This document shows, piece by piece, positions 8,863 to 17,444 of a DNA stretch of 64,000 nt; the first letter of the stretch is position 1, and every line of letters begins with the position of its first letter. Position numbers and translations under genes: made by a program. The notes below the pieces were generated by a model. The model made no database searches, had not been told where the DNA came from, and saw nothing but the letters and a program-made list of their open reading frames with translations. The stretch comes from Burkholderia sp. PAMC 26561 (GTDB lineage: Bacteria > Pseudomonadota > Gammaproteobacteria > Burkholderiales > Burkholderiaceae): assembly GCF_001557535.2 (NCBI RefSeq), contig NZ_CP014306.1, positions 2,976,001 through 3,040,000 of the forward strand. The letters are read 5' to 3'.

Positions 8863-9717
8863 TCAGGCCTCCGTGTGGTTATCGTGCCACCATTGCGCCA
8901 CATCGCGACACGTGGCGAACCACACGTCGCCCTTCGCGTGCATGTGATCGAGCAGGTTTTCGAGCAGCGCGATACGCCCCGGCTTGCCCGAGACTTTCGG
9001 ATGAAACAGCGTCGTCAGACACAACCCGTCGCGATGCGAACCATCGAATTCACGACGCCAGTTGTCGAGCGTCGTGTCGTAGCTTGCAATGCGGTCGAGG
9101 CTCGCCGGAAAGTTTGGATTGCGGTGATATGCAAGCGACGCATAATCGTCCATCTCCCAGCGTCCGGGGATCTCGACCATGGGAGTGTCTCCGTTTTCTG
9201 CCGGCAGGAAGTACGGACGGTCGTCACCGCGCATGGAGCTCGAGTAGCGCACGCCGGCTTCCATCAGGACGCTGATGGTGTCAGGACCCCAATCGCCCGA
9301 TGGCGTTCGGAAACCGACCGGGCGCATGCCGAGATGTTTATCGAAGGCTTGCGCGGAGCGCTCCATGACCGCGCGTTGTCCATTGCGATCGAGCGTCCAG
9401 AATGCTTCATGCTTGTAGCCGTGGTAACCGATCTCGTGTCCGCCTTCCAGGATCGCCGCGCATTGCCTAGGCCAGTGTTCCAGCACCCATGCAGGCACGA
9501 AGAACGTGGCCGGGACCTTGCGTTCCGCGAGCATGTCCAGCAGACGGCCCAAGGCACGCCACGGCCCGTAACTGCCCAGCGTGAAATACGCAGGATTGTT
9601 CCATATGGAGCCGTCGAGCATCGCGTCGCCCGTGGGTCCGTCGAGATCGAAGGCCAAGGCGAAGCAGGATCGCTTGCCATCCGGCCAGCGTGGTTTGCTC
9701 AAATCAGTTGTTGGCAT
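8863..9717 (-). CDS. Polysaccharide deacetylase family protein (HpPgdA/cyclic-imidase type)
   Basis: A 284-residue cytosolic protein (no signal peptide) with the NodB fold. Metal and catalytic motifs are intact: F-D-L-D-G (residues 23-27), H-G-Y-K-H (99-103), F-R-T-P-S-G-D-W and L-F-H-P near the end. Non-secreted members of this subgroup act on cyclic imides, allantoin-like ureides or peptidoglycan fragments rather than chitin (family knowledge). It heads a minus-strand operon with its degenerate paralogue, an MmgE/PrpD protein and a binding protein. A divergent LysR gene lies 281 bp away with a symmetrical site between them. Substrate unknown; a nitrogen-containing ring compound is my best guess. 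Confidence 0.86.
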   Translation of the reverse strand: MPTTDLSKPRWPDGKRSCFALAFDLDGPTGDAMLDGSIWNNPAYFTLGSYGPWRALGRLLDMLAERKVPATFFVPAWVLEHWPRQCAAILEGGHEIGYHGYKHEAFWTLDRNGQRAVMERSAQAFDKHLGMRPVGFRTPSGDWGPDTISVLMEAGVRYSSSMRGDDRPYFLPAENGDTPMVEIPGRWEMDDYASLAYHRNPNFPASLDRIASYDTTLDNWRREFDGSHRDGLCLTTLFHPKVSGKPGRIALLENLLDHMHAKGDVWFATCRDVAQWWHDNHTEA

Positions 9718-9947
9718 CGATGACAGCCTTTTTCACTGCGTGTTCCTGCAAGCCCCATTTCACGGGGATCTTTGAAACGTGCCATCAATCAACGCCGACG
9801 ACGGCCCCGTCTTGAAGCGCCCGCCCCACAACCGGTTTGAATGCTCGCTCATGCGAATCGCCGCGAAGCTGATTGGTATGCGGCGGCGGATTGCGTCGAG
9901 AAACCAGACCTACCCGCACGATCCAGCCGATTTTATGAACGCCAATT

Positions 9948-9968
9948 TTTTACCGACAAACGGTAAAA
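9948..9968. promoter_or_regulatory. Inverted repeat in divergent promoter region, probable LysR site
   Basis: TTTTACCG and CGGTAAAA arms flank a 5-nt spacer, 31 bp upstream of the LysR start and between it and the divergent deacetylase operon. A second small palindrome, CATGGT-T-ACCATG, follows at 9972-9984. LysR proteins commonly bind such dyads and autoregulate. Confidence 0.5.
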
Positions 9969-9998
9969 TCTCATGGTTACCATGCACAACTTGCATAA

Positions 9999-10892
9999 AT
10001 GAAAATCGAACGATATCCGCCGTTCAATGTGCTGCAGTCGCTGCTGGTGGTCGCGCGTTGCGGGAATTTCACGGCCGCTTCGCAGCAGCTTTTCCTGAGC
10101 CAGAGCGCCGTCAGCAGGCACATCCAGCAGATCGAGGAGTATTTCGGCTGTGCGCTTTTCGTGCGCCATACGCGCATGGTCGTGCCGACTGCAGAATGCC
10201 AGCGGCTGGTTCCCATCGTGGAGGAGTTGCTGGCGACTGCGCGCCGATCCATGCATGTCACGAGCACCGGCGGGCAAACCGTGACCTTGCGCGTGACGCC
10301 GACGCTCGCTGCGCGCTGGCTGATGCCGCGCCTGCCGAGCTTCTACGAGGATGTGCCGGGCACACAACTCAATATCGATACCGCGTGGTTCCTGCCGACG
10401 AATTTCGGCGAAGGCACGCTCGATGCCGCCATTCTCTTTGGCAACGGCCGCTGGGACGGGCTGGAGGCGACCTGCCTGATGCGGGAAAGATTGACGCCCG
10501 TGTGTTCGCCGCAGACGGCGCTGGGCGAGCCGCCCTTGCGCGACCCGGCAGACTTGAAGAAGCACACGCTGCTGCATTCGAGCTTCGGGCGACGCGGCTG
10601 GATGTTATGGCTGCAGCAGGAAAGCAGCGAGCTTGCGGCTCATACGTATCGCGAGCAAGTCTTCGATACGCTCGATCTCGCGTTTGGCGCAGCCGTTCGC
10701 GGAATGGGCGTAGCGTTGGGCGATCTGAATCTGGTCCAGGAAAATCTGTCGAACGGCGCGCTGGTGGCGCCGTTCGATCGCGTGCTTGAATCGGGCTCGG
10801 GGTATTACCTCGTGCATCCGCCGCGCAATGAGTATCGCGAGAAGCTCAGGCCGCTTCTGGCGTGGTTGCAGGGGATTGCGGCAGCGAATTAA
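9999..10892 (+). CDS. LysR-family regulator (GcvA-like)
   Basis: A 297-residue regulator with an N-terminal winged helix (F-N-V-L-Q-S-L-L-V-V-A, then L-S-Q-S-A-V-S-R-H-I-Q-Q) and a C-terminal effector-binding domain of normal length. It resembles the GcvA subgroup. Divergent orientation and the intervening inverted repeat suggest it controls the deacetylase/MmgE/binding-protein operon. Its 3' end overlaps the end of the convergent serine hydrolase gene by 4 bp. The effector is unknown. Confidence 0.88.
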   Translation: MKIERYPPFNVLQSLLVVARCGNFTAASQQLFLSQSAVSRHIQQIEEYFGCALFVRHTRMVVPTAECQRLVPIVEELLATARRSMHVTSTGGQTVTLRVTPTLAARWLMPRLPSFYEDVPGTQLNIDTAWFLPTNFGEGTLDAAILFGNGRWDGLEATCLMRERLTPVCSPQTALGEPPLRDPADLKKHTLLHSSFGRRGWMLWLQQESSELAAHTYREQVFDTLDLAFGAAVRGMGVALGDLNLVQENLSNGALVAPFDRVLESGSGYYLVHPPRNEYREKLRPLLAWLQGIAAAN

Positions 10893-11959
10893 CGCGTCAG
10901 GATTTCATCCACGGCCTTGAGCACCAGACCAAAAAACTCATCGGCGTGGGCGGAATTCAGCCAGCGGACGATCACCGCCATCTTCCGCTCCGGCTCGATC
11001 CACATGAACGAACTCCCCGCGCCGATAGCGAAATAGCTCGATGCCGGCACGCTCGGAAATACGCGCCCCTCGTGGTTCAGCCACACGAGATACCCGTAGT
11101 AAGCCGCGAGTTTGCACGGCGTCTGCATGCGGGCGATCCACTCGCGCGAGATAACCTGGCGCCCGTCGATCGTCCCTTCGTTGACGAAGAGCTGGGCCAC
11201 CTTGAGCTGGTCGTTCGCGCTGATCGATAACCCGCCGCCCCAGTGCGTTCCACCCGGCACCGACTGCACGCGCTGACCGTTGATCTCCACCCATGCGTTG
11301 TCGTAACCGACCCATTGCCAGTTCTCGCTCGCTCCAGCCGGTCGCATGATCGCTTCGCGGAATACATCGGGCAGTGGCCGGCCGAACAAATACAGTAGCG
11401 CCAGCGACAACTGGTTGATGCGCACATCGTTGTATTCCCAATACGTGCCGGGCGTTTGCACCGGCCGCAGGTCGCCCTTCTTGCCATTCGGCGGCGTGCC
11501 GAACGTCACCGCCCGATAATGATCGGCCTGATCCGACAAGCCGAAGCACTCGCCCGTCCATTCGCTCGTCTGCTGCAGCAACTGCGCCCATGTGACCTGG
11601 GCGTTGTGTTCATCGTCGAAACCGATGCCCGGCACGCGCACATGGACCGGTTCGTTCACATCGGGCAACAGGCCGCGATCGTGCGCCACGCCTGCCAGCA
11701 GAGCGAGGTACGTCTTTGCGATACTGAACGTCAGGTCCGCACGATCCGGTTCGCCCCACGTAGTGAGCACGCGGCAATCGACGGAAATCGCACCCGACAC
11801 CGGCCCGCGATCATGCACTGGCCCAAGCAGCTTGTTCCAGGGCGGGGGGTCGTTCGGATGCACGCCCCACGCGCCCTTCACGCTGCGATCCCAGACAGTT
11901 TCGTGGTCGGTTGAAAACCGGATGGCGTCCTTCATGGCCTGCGATAAATCGTTTTGCAT
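10889..11959 (-). CDS. Serine hydrolase of the beta-lactamase/penicillin-binding fold
   Basis: A 356-residue protein of the class C beta-lactamase-like esterase/peptidase family. The nucleophile motif S-x-x-K appears as S-I-A-K after D-L-T-F, the second motif as E-Y-N-D-V, and the third as G-T-H-W-G-G-G. No signal peptide is evident, so a cytosolic esterase, amidase or D-peptidase is more likely than a cell-wall enzyme. The ATG at 11959 is preferred over an upstream TTG because TTGGAA lies at ribosome-site distance. It is the third gene of an operon with an M20 peptidase and an MHS transporter, which points to import and hydrolysis of a peptide-like or ester compound (inference). Confidence 0.84.
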   Translation of the reverse strand: MQNDLSQAMKDAIRFSTDHETVWDRSVKGAWGVHPNDPPPWNKLLGPVHDRGPVSGAISVDCRVLTTWGEPDRADLTFSIAKTYLALLAGVAHDRGLLPDVNEPVHVRVPGIGFDDEHNAQVTWAQLLQQTSEWTGECFGLSDQADHYRAVTFGTPPNGKKGDLRPVQTPGTYWEYNDVRINQLSLALLYLFGRPLPDVFREAIMRPAGASENWQWVGYDNAWVEINGQRVQSVPGGTHWGGGLSISANDQLKVAQLFVNEGTIDGRQVISREWIARMQTPCKLAAYYGYLVWLNHEGRVFPSVPASSYFAIGAGSSFMWIEPERKMAVIVRWLNSAHADEFFGLVLKAVDEILTR

Positions 11960-11992
11960 ATCGTTTGATTCCAAGGTGTTCGTCGAACTGAA

Positions 11993-13279
11993 TCAGTGTA
12001 CTTTCAGGCGCCTGCGCGCCCATACCAGAGTGAAAAGACTGATGATGGCGGCGATCATCAGATAGAAACCCGGCGCCAGATTGTTGCCCGTCAGCGCGAT
12101 CAGCGAAGCCACCGCAAGCGGCGTGAAACCACCGAAGACGGTCGTGCCGACGTTGTAGCCGACCGCCATCCCCGTGGTCCGAGTACGAGTCGGAAACAGG
12201 TCGGACATCAAGGCGGGAATCGGCGCGAAGTAGATGGCCTTCAGCACCGCGACCCAGATCACGGCGGCAAGCAGCGTCAGCATGGAGGGATGCGCATTCA
12301 TGAACATGAACGCCGGATAGATGGTGACGAAGAATATCGAGCCGGCCCCCAGCATGATCCGGGTGCGGCCGACTTTATCGGACCAGTGACCCACAATCGG
12401 CGTGAGCACCATCACGATAAAACCGGCCGCCAGCGTCGCGATAAAACCGGACGACGGCGAGAGCCCGAGCTGGCGCGATGCATACGTCGGCATGTAAAGC
12501 AGCATGTAGTTGGCGGTCGTCGTCAACACCAGTGATCCGATGGACACCAGCAGCCGCTCTTTCTGCGTCGCGAGGACTTCGCGTATCGGCGAGTCGGCCG
12601 TTTCAGCGCGCTCGAACTCGGGTGTCTCATCGACATGGCGGCGGATATACATACCCACCGGGCCGATCAGCAAACCGAAGAGAAAAGGAATCCGCCAGCC
12701 CCAGCCTTCGAGTTGCGCGGGCGTCAGCGTGCTCGTCAACACTGCGCCAAACGCCGATGCAACCAGCACGCTCGCGCCCTGGCTTGCGAACTGCCAGCTC
12801 GCCATGAAGCCGCTGCGCGCGGGTGCATGTTCGGTCAGGAACGCGGTCGAGCTGCCGAACTCGCCGCCCGCCGAAAAGCCTTGCAACAACCGCGACGCAA
12901 AGATGCCGATGGGCGCCAGCACGCCGATCGCCGCATAACTCGGCATCAGCGCGACCATGCCGGTGCCGAGCGTCATCATCGCGATGGACAAGGTCAGCGA
13001 CGCCTTGCGGCCCTTGCGGTCGCTGTATGAACCCAGCACGAAGGCCCCGACCGGCCGCGCGAGATACGAGAGTGCGAAGGTGCCGAGCGTGAGGAGCAGC
13101 GAGACGGTTTTATCGGTGGTCGGGAAGAACAGCTTTGAAAGCGTCGACGCGAAGTAGCCATAGACCACAAGGTCGTAGAACTCGAGCGCATTGCCTATCG
13201 ATGTCGCGGCGATCAGCTTGTAGATGCTCGCCTGTGGTTTCCTGCCCGGTATGACGGTCGCGGCCGTGTCAGTGCTCAT
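11993..13279 (-). CDS. MFS transporter, metabolite:H+ symporter (MHS) family
   Basis: A 428-residue, twelve-helix inner-membrane symporter. The MHS N-terminal mark N-A-L-E-F-Y-D-L-V-V-Y-G is present, with the MFS loop G-S-Y-S-D-R-K-G-R-K in the first half and G-H-W-S-D-K-V-G-R in the second. Relatives import citrate, proline/betaine, ketoglutarate or shikimate with protons. The start is the ATG at 13279, which overlaps the M20 peptidase stop as ATGA; the longer frame reads back into that gene. The operon position between a peptidase and a serine hydrolase suggests it imports their substrate. Confidence 0.88.
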   Translation of the reverse strand: MSTDTAATVIPGRKPQASIYKLIAATSIGNALEFYDLVVYGYFASTLSKLFFPTTDKTVSLLLTLGTFALSYLARPVGAFVLGSYSDRKGRKASLTLSIAMMTLGTGMVALMPSYAAIGVLAPIGIFASRLLQGFSAGGEFGSSTAFLTEHAPARSGFMASWQFASQGASVLVASAFGAVLTSTLTPAQLEGWGWRIPFLFGLLIGPVGMYIRRHVDETPEFERAETADSPIREVLATQKERLLVSIGSLVLTTTANYMLLYMPTYASRQLGLSPSSGFIATLAAGFIVMVLTPIVGHWSDKVGRTRIMLGAGSIFFVTIYPAFMFMNAHPSMLTLLAAVIWVAVLKAIYFAPIPALMSDLFPTRTRTTGMAVGYNVGTTVFGGFTPLAVASLIALTGNNLAPGFYLMIAAIISLFTLVWARRRLKVH

Positions 13280-14694
13280 CGCGTGTTCCCCGCCTGGTTC
13301 ATGATGGCCGCGTGCGGAACATCTCGCTCGCCCAGGTCCCAGAAAAGCCCCGCCATGATGCCGAGACCCTCGCGCACGACCGGTCCGAGCATGTGTTCGT
13401 CGGGCGCGTGCTGCGAGCACCCGGGGTACGAATGCGGCACCCAGAGCGTCGGCATGCCGATGACCTCTGCAAAGACATCATTGGGCAGCGTGCCGCCGAG
13501 GTTCGGCAAGAGGACGGGCTTCTTGCCGGTGGTCTCTTCGAGGGACTTGAGCCCCCATTGGACCCATGCGTTGTCCGGGTCCACGCGCGTTGCAGGCGCG
13601 CCGCGATCCACATCGATATGAACCATGCCGAACCCGCGTTCGTCCAGATGACGGCGCACGATATGTTCGAGATCCTCCCAGTTCGTGCCAACCACGAAGC
13701 GGATCTGCATGAACGCGAAGGCGTGCGGCGGGATTGCGTTGACGGGCTTCTCGGGGTTGCCGGTGCGAAACGCCAGCACTTCGAGATTGTTCCAGCCAAA
13801 CACGCGTTCCGATGGCGTGAGGCCCGGTTCGCCGTAGTCGGTATCGACTTCCGGCTCGCCCGGGTTCCCGCCTACAACGATGCCCTCCAAAGCACGACGC
13901 ACCGCTTGCGGGACTTCAGGGGGACGCAAGCCTTCAACCAGAATGCGGCCGTTTTGATCGACCATCGATGCAATTGCGTTCGCCAGCACCACGCCCGGAT
14001 TGCGCAGCAAGCCGCCCCAGTTGCCGGAATGATGGCCGCCTTCGCGCAGGTCCACGGTGAGCTTGAAGTTCACGAGACCGCGCGAGCCCAGAAAGATCGT
14101 GGGACTCGATGCGCCCAGGCGCGGACCGTCGGAGGCGATCAGGACATCGGCTTTCAGTTCGTCGCGCAAGGTCTCGCACACAGCGTGCAGACCCGGAGAG
14201 CCGACTTCCTCGCCAGTTTCGAATAGCAGCTTGAGGTTGAAGCCGAGCCGTCCATCGCGTGCGTCGAGCACGGCTTTGAGCGCTGCAAGGTTGATGCTGT
14301 GCTGGCCCTTGTTGTCGGCGGTGCCGCGGCCATACCAGTGATCATCGACGACGGTGACTTGCCACGGCGACAAGCCCTCGCGCCACTGCGCGTCATATCC
14401 GCGGACGACATCGCCGTGACCGTAGGTCAGCACGGTGGGCAACCCGTCGCTTTCCTTGCGATGCGCAACCAGGAACGGCCCCGCGCCGGGCGCCGGGTTA
14501 TCGACCAGCCGGAACGTGAATCCCATTCCGGCCAGAACCGGCGCGATTTCGTCGACCAGGTAAGCGCTCAGAACCGGACCGCTTTCTGACTCCTGACTCT
14601 CCGTGCGAAAAGCAACCCGGCGACGCAGGTCTTCGAGAAAGGCGCCGGAATCGTACAGATTGGCAGCGGCTTGGATAGCGGACTCGCGTGTCAC
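13276..14694 (-). CDS. M20-family metallopeptidase (dipeptidase/amidohydrolase)
   Basis: A 472-residue dizinc peptidase of the M20 family. Metal and catalytic residues are visible: H92 in Y-G-H-G-D, D126 in G-R-G-T-A-D-N-K-G, the E-E pair at 161-162 in E-T-G-E-E-V-G-S, and a late H in P-G-C-S-Q-H-A-P-D-E-H. It starts at a GTG with GGAG 6 nt upstream. Such enzymes hydrolyse dipeptides, N-acyl or N-carbamoyl amino acids in the cytosol. It is the first gene of a three-gene operon and is divergent from a LysR gene 183 bp away that carries a clear dyad in its promoter region. Confidence 0.9.
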   Translation of the reverse strand: MTRESAIQAAANLYDSGAFLEDLRRRVAFRTESQESESGPVLSAYLVDEIAPVLAGMGFTFRLVDNPAPGAGPFLVAHRKESDGLPTVLTYGHGDVVRGYDAQWREGLSPWQVTVVDDHWYGRGTADNKGQHSINLAALKAVLDARDGRLGFNLKLLFETGEEVGSPGLHAVCETLRDELKADVLIASDGPRLGASSPTIFLGSRGLVNFKLTVDLREGGHHSGNWGGLLRNPGVVLANAIASMVDQNGRILVEGLRPPEVPQAVRRALEGIVVGGNPGEPEVDTDYGEPGLTPSERVFGWNNLEVLAFRTGNPEKPVNAIPPHAFAFMQIRFVVGTNWEDLEHIVRRHLDERGFGMVHIDVDRGAPATRVDPDNAWVQWGLKSLEETTGKKPVLLPNLGGTLPNDVFAEVIGMPTLWVPHSYPGCSQHAPDEHMLGPVVREGLGIMAGLFWDLGERDVPHAAIMNQAGNTR

Positions 14695-14819
14695 TTCTTT
14701 CTCCAGTAAAACGCGCCCTAAGCAGCCCAGGCACGCCGGTTCTTCTTCAGGTAGAAAAAATCGATGACGCGATCTTGATACCGCCGATATTTATGGACAA
14801 TGACAATATTTGGCAGTTT

Positions 14820-14840
14820 GCGTTGCCGAAACGGCAAAGC
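14820..14840. promoter_or_regulatory. LysR-type dyad between M20 operon and LysR gene
   Basis: TTGCCG-AAA-CGGCAA is a perfect inverted repeat (14823-14837) extended by matching GC pairs outside it. It sits 38 bp upstream of the LysR start and fits the T-N11-A layout of LysR boxes. Confidence 0.55.
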
Positions 14841-14877
14841 TACCGGGCTATCGATTTGTCTTTACTAGAGATGCATC

Positions 14878-15783
14878 ATGCAAACCACCGCGCTGCGGTA
14901 CTTTCTGGAAGTTGCACGAAGCGGCTCGCTGAGCAAGGCGTCGGAGCGCCTGTTCGTGGCGGTATCGGCGATCAGCAGGCAGATTGCCAAGCTCGAGGAC
15001 GAAATGGGCGTGCCGCTGTTCGAGCGCCGGCCGCGAGGCATGGTGCTGAGCGAAGCCGGTCGTTTGCTTGCGGCGCACGCTCACAGAAGCCTGATGGAAC
15101 AGGAACGTGTCACCGAGGAGATCCGCGGCCTGACTACGGAAAGCCGCGCGACGATTCGCGTGGCAAGTTCGGAGGGCGTAGCGCGCGATTTCCTGCCGCA
15201 AGTCTTCGCACATTTCCTGAAGAGCTGGCCGGCCGCGCATTTTCAGCTCGATGTCGCGGCGCCTACTGAAGCGACCCAACGTGTACGCGATGGCACCGCC
15301 GACATCGCCGTGTGTTTCAGCGTCGCACCCGAGAAAGACGTGAACGTGCATTACGCCCAGCGCGCGCCGATATTTGCATTGGTCACGCAGGATCATCCGC
15401 TGGCGAAAAAAGAGTCGGTGTCGCTGGCAGACCTCACACCGTGGCCGCTCGCGATCTATGGCGAAGGCGTGACCGTGCGTCAGCTATTCGATATCTCCTG
15501 CAGCCTGGAAGGTTTGAACTTCGAGCCGGTATTCGTGAGCAACTACGGCGGTGCGCTGCAGAGTTTCGTGCAGCAGACGAAAGCGGTGACATTCGTGGGT
15601 TACCTGACGGTTCGCAGCCGGCTGAAGCCCGACAGGATGGCGGCCATTCCGATCAGCAACCCCGAGTTGCATCAGCGTACGCTGCAAGTGCAGACCATGG
15701 CCGGACGCACTTTGCCTAAAGCAGTGGGCGCATTCCTGGATTTGCTGGTCGCGGCGATTCAGGACCCTGCATGCCTTGACTGA
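14878..15783 (+). CDS. LysR-family regulator
   Basis: A 301-residue regulator with a typical N-terminal helix-turn-helix (L-R-Y-F-L-E-V-A, then V-A-V-S-A-I-S-R-Q-I-A-K-L-E) and a substrate-binding domain. It diverges from the M20 peptidase/MHS/serine hydrolase operon and most likely controls it through the dyad at 14820-14840. The last 25 bp overlap the 3' end of the convergent UlaG-like gene. The Shine-Dalgarno sequence is weak (AGAG). The effector is unknown. Confidence 0.88.
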   Translation: MQTTALRYFLEVARSGSLSKASERLFVAVSAISRQIAKLEDEMGVPLFERRPRGMVLSEAGRLLAAHAHRSLMEQERVTEEIRGLTTESRATIRVASSEGVARDFLPQVFAHFLKSWPAAHFQLDVAAPTEATQRVRDGTADIAVCFSVAPEKDVNVHYAQRAPIFALVTQDHPLAKKESVSLADLTPWPLAIYGEGVTVRQLFDISCSLEGLNFEPVFVSNYGGALQSFVQQTKAVTFVGYLTVRSRLKPDRMAAIPISNPELHQRTLQVQTMAGRTLPKAVGAFLDLLVAAIQDPACLD

Positions 15784-16670
15784 AGCATGCCGCAGCGCCA
15801 CGCGCATCCGGTTTGTGCGCGGAACATAGTGAAGTCGCGGGACGCTTCAGGTCGTATGCGCGCATCGATTACGTCAGCCGGGAGGGTGTTGAAGTCGAAC
15901 AAGCCGCAGTGATGGGCGATCAACGCACGAGCACCACTTTGCTTCGCGAGCGCGATGCCTTCATCGAGCGTGAAGTTTCCGGGCACGCCATTGACGCTGC
16001 GCTCGGCGTCGCGGCCATTGACGGGTAGCAGCGCCACGTGCGGTTCGAACCTTGCCAAGGTTTCAGCAAGTCCCGCGTAGGGAATGCAATCGCCCGAGTG
16101 ATACAAACGGATCGGGCCGGCATCGATCACATAACCCAGCCAGGGATAACGCCCGTCGGCATCCCTGTCCAGCGACTCGTGTGCCGAGGGAACCGGCGAC
16201 ACGAAGCAGCCTGGAAGGACCTCGATGCGTTCGCCCGCGTTGACCGGAATCAGCCGTTCGATACCAACACCGCATCGCGTGATGGCTTCTTCAGTGACCG
16301 CAGCAGGAACCACGAACCTGAGATTTGGGAATCGCCGCGCAAGCGGCTGCAAGGTCCCCGGGTCCATGTGATCCGTGTGCCGATGCGTGCACAACACAAG
16401 GTCCAGCCGATCCAGTTCACCGGGCAGGACAGGCGCGGCCATCAAGCGCGTATGCGGAAACTTCGTGCCCTTGTATTTCTCCGCGAGCGAGTCGGAGAGG
16501 TACGGATCGATCAGCATCCTGTAACCGCCGGACTCGATCACAAATCCCGCCTGCCCGAGCCAGTACAGCACGGCCTCGCCTTCACGAGGTGCCGCATCAT
16601 GATCGGCCAGGCGGTCACGCAACGACGTCGCGAACGTCTCGGTCAGCAGCGAGACATCACCAGCAGACAT
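15759..16670 (-). CDS. Metallo-beta-lactamase-fold hydrolase, UlaG-like
   Basis: A 303-residue cytosolic hydrolase. The metal motif is H-R-H-T-D-H after V-L-C-T, with a later H-S-G-D-C and a terminal A-H-H-C-G. The layout is that of UlaG, the L-ascorbate-6-phosphate lactonase, and its many homologues. Its start overlaps the stop of the SDR gene by 14 bp, so the two are coupled, and it is the last gene of a four-gene minus-strand operon (isomerase, shikimate-dehydrogenase-like, SDR, this gene). A lactonase following dehydrogenases would open a sugar lactone (inference); phosphodiester or other hydrolysis cannot be excluded. Confidence 0.84.
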   Translation of the reverse strand: MSAGDVSLLTETFATSLRDRLADHDAAPREGEAVLYWLGQAGFVIESGGYRMLIDPYLSDSLAEKYKGTKFPHTRLMAAPVLPGELDRLDLVLCTHRHTDHMDPGTLQPLARRFPNLRFVVPAAVTEEAITRCGVGIERLIPVNAGERIEVLPGCFVSPVPSAHESLDRDADGRYPWLGYVIDAGPIRLYHSGDCIPYAGLAETLARFEPHVALLPVNGRDAERSVNGVPGNFTLDEGIALAKQSGARALIAHHCGLFDFNTLPADVIDARIRPEASRDFTMFRAQTGCAWRCGMLQSRHAGS

Positions 16671-17430
16671 AACCGCCGTCGGCGAGAACGATCGATCCTG
16701 TCATGAGGCTCGATGCATCGCTTGCGAGGAACAGGATCACCGACGCCACTTCATCCATGCGTCCGAGGCGATTCATCGGCGTACCGCCGACCCACTTGTC
16801 GAACATCTCCTTGTTCTGATACACATAGGTGTTCATCTCGGTATCGATATACGTCGGCGCCACCGCATTCACACGCACGCCACGCGCGCCCCATTCGGCC
16901 GCGAGCGACTTCGTGAGGTGATGCACGCCCGCTTTCGACGCGTTGTAGTTCGCCTGCTCCTGCGGCCGATTCACAATGAACCCCGACATCGACCCCACGT
17001 TCACGATACTGCCGGCGCCACTCTCCAGCATGCCTTTTCCGAACGCACGGCAAGCCCAGAATACGCCGTTGAGATTGACATCGATCACCTTGTTCCAGAT
17101 CTCGTCCGTCATGGTCTCGGCGGGATGGTTCGAGATCGCGATCCCCGCGTTGTTCACGAGTACATCCACGCGTCCGTGCCGCGCGACGACCGCGTCGTTC
17201 ACGCGTTGTGCCGCGGTCGAATCGGTGACATCGAGCAATTCGGTTTCGACGCGATGTCCCTTCGCCGACAAATCCGACGCGGCCTTGTCGAGCAATTCCG
17301 CATTCATATCCGTGAGCACCACGAGCGCGCCGGCTTCGGCCAGCGCCTCGGCCGTGGCGAACCCGATACCGCGGGCCGCCCCGGTGACTACGGCGATCTT
17401 CTTGTCGAGCTTGAACTTGTCGAGATACAT
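16657..17430 (-). CDS. Short-chain dehydrogenase/reductase
   Basis: A 257-residue classical SDR. The cofactor motif T-G-A-A-R-G-I-G is at residues 16-23, followed by N-N-A-G, the catalytic serine in V-G-S-M-S-G, and Y-N-A-S-K. An aspartate after the second strand (L-T-D-M-N) favours NAD over NADP. Relatives oxidise polyols such as threitol, xylitol or galactitol. It lies 14 bp downstream of the shikimate-dehydrogenase-like gene and overlaps the UlaG-like gene, inside the sugar region A operon. Exact substrate unknown. Confidence 0.88.
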   Translation of the reverse strand: MYLDKFKLDKKIAVVTGAARGIGFATAEALAEAGALVVLTDMNAELLDKAASDLSAKGHRVETELLDVTDSTAAQRVNDAVVARHGRVDVLVNNAGIAISNHPAETMTDEIWNKVIDVNLNGVFWACRAFGKGMLESGAGSIVNVGSMSGFIVNRPQEQANYNASKAGVHHLTKSLAAEWGARGVRVNAVAPTYIDTEMNTYVYQNKEMFDKWVGGTPMNRLGRMDEVASVILFLASDASSLMTGSIVLADGGYVCW

Positions 17431-17444
17431 GCTTGGCGTCTTCC

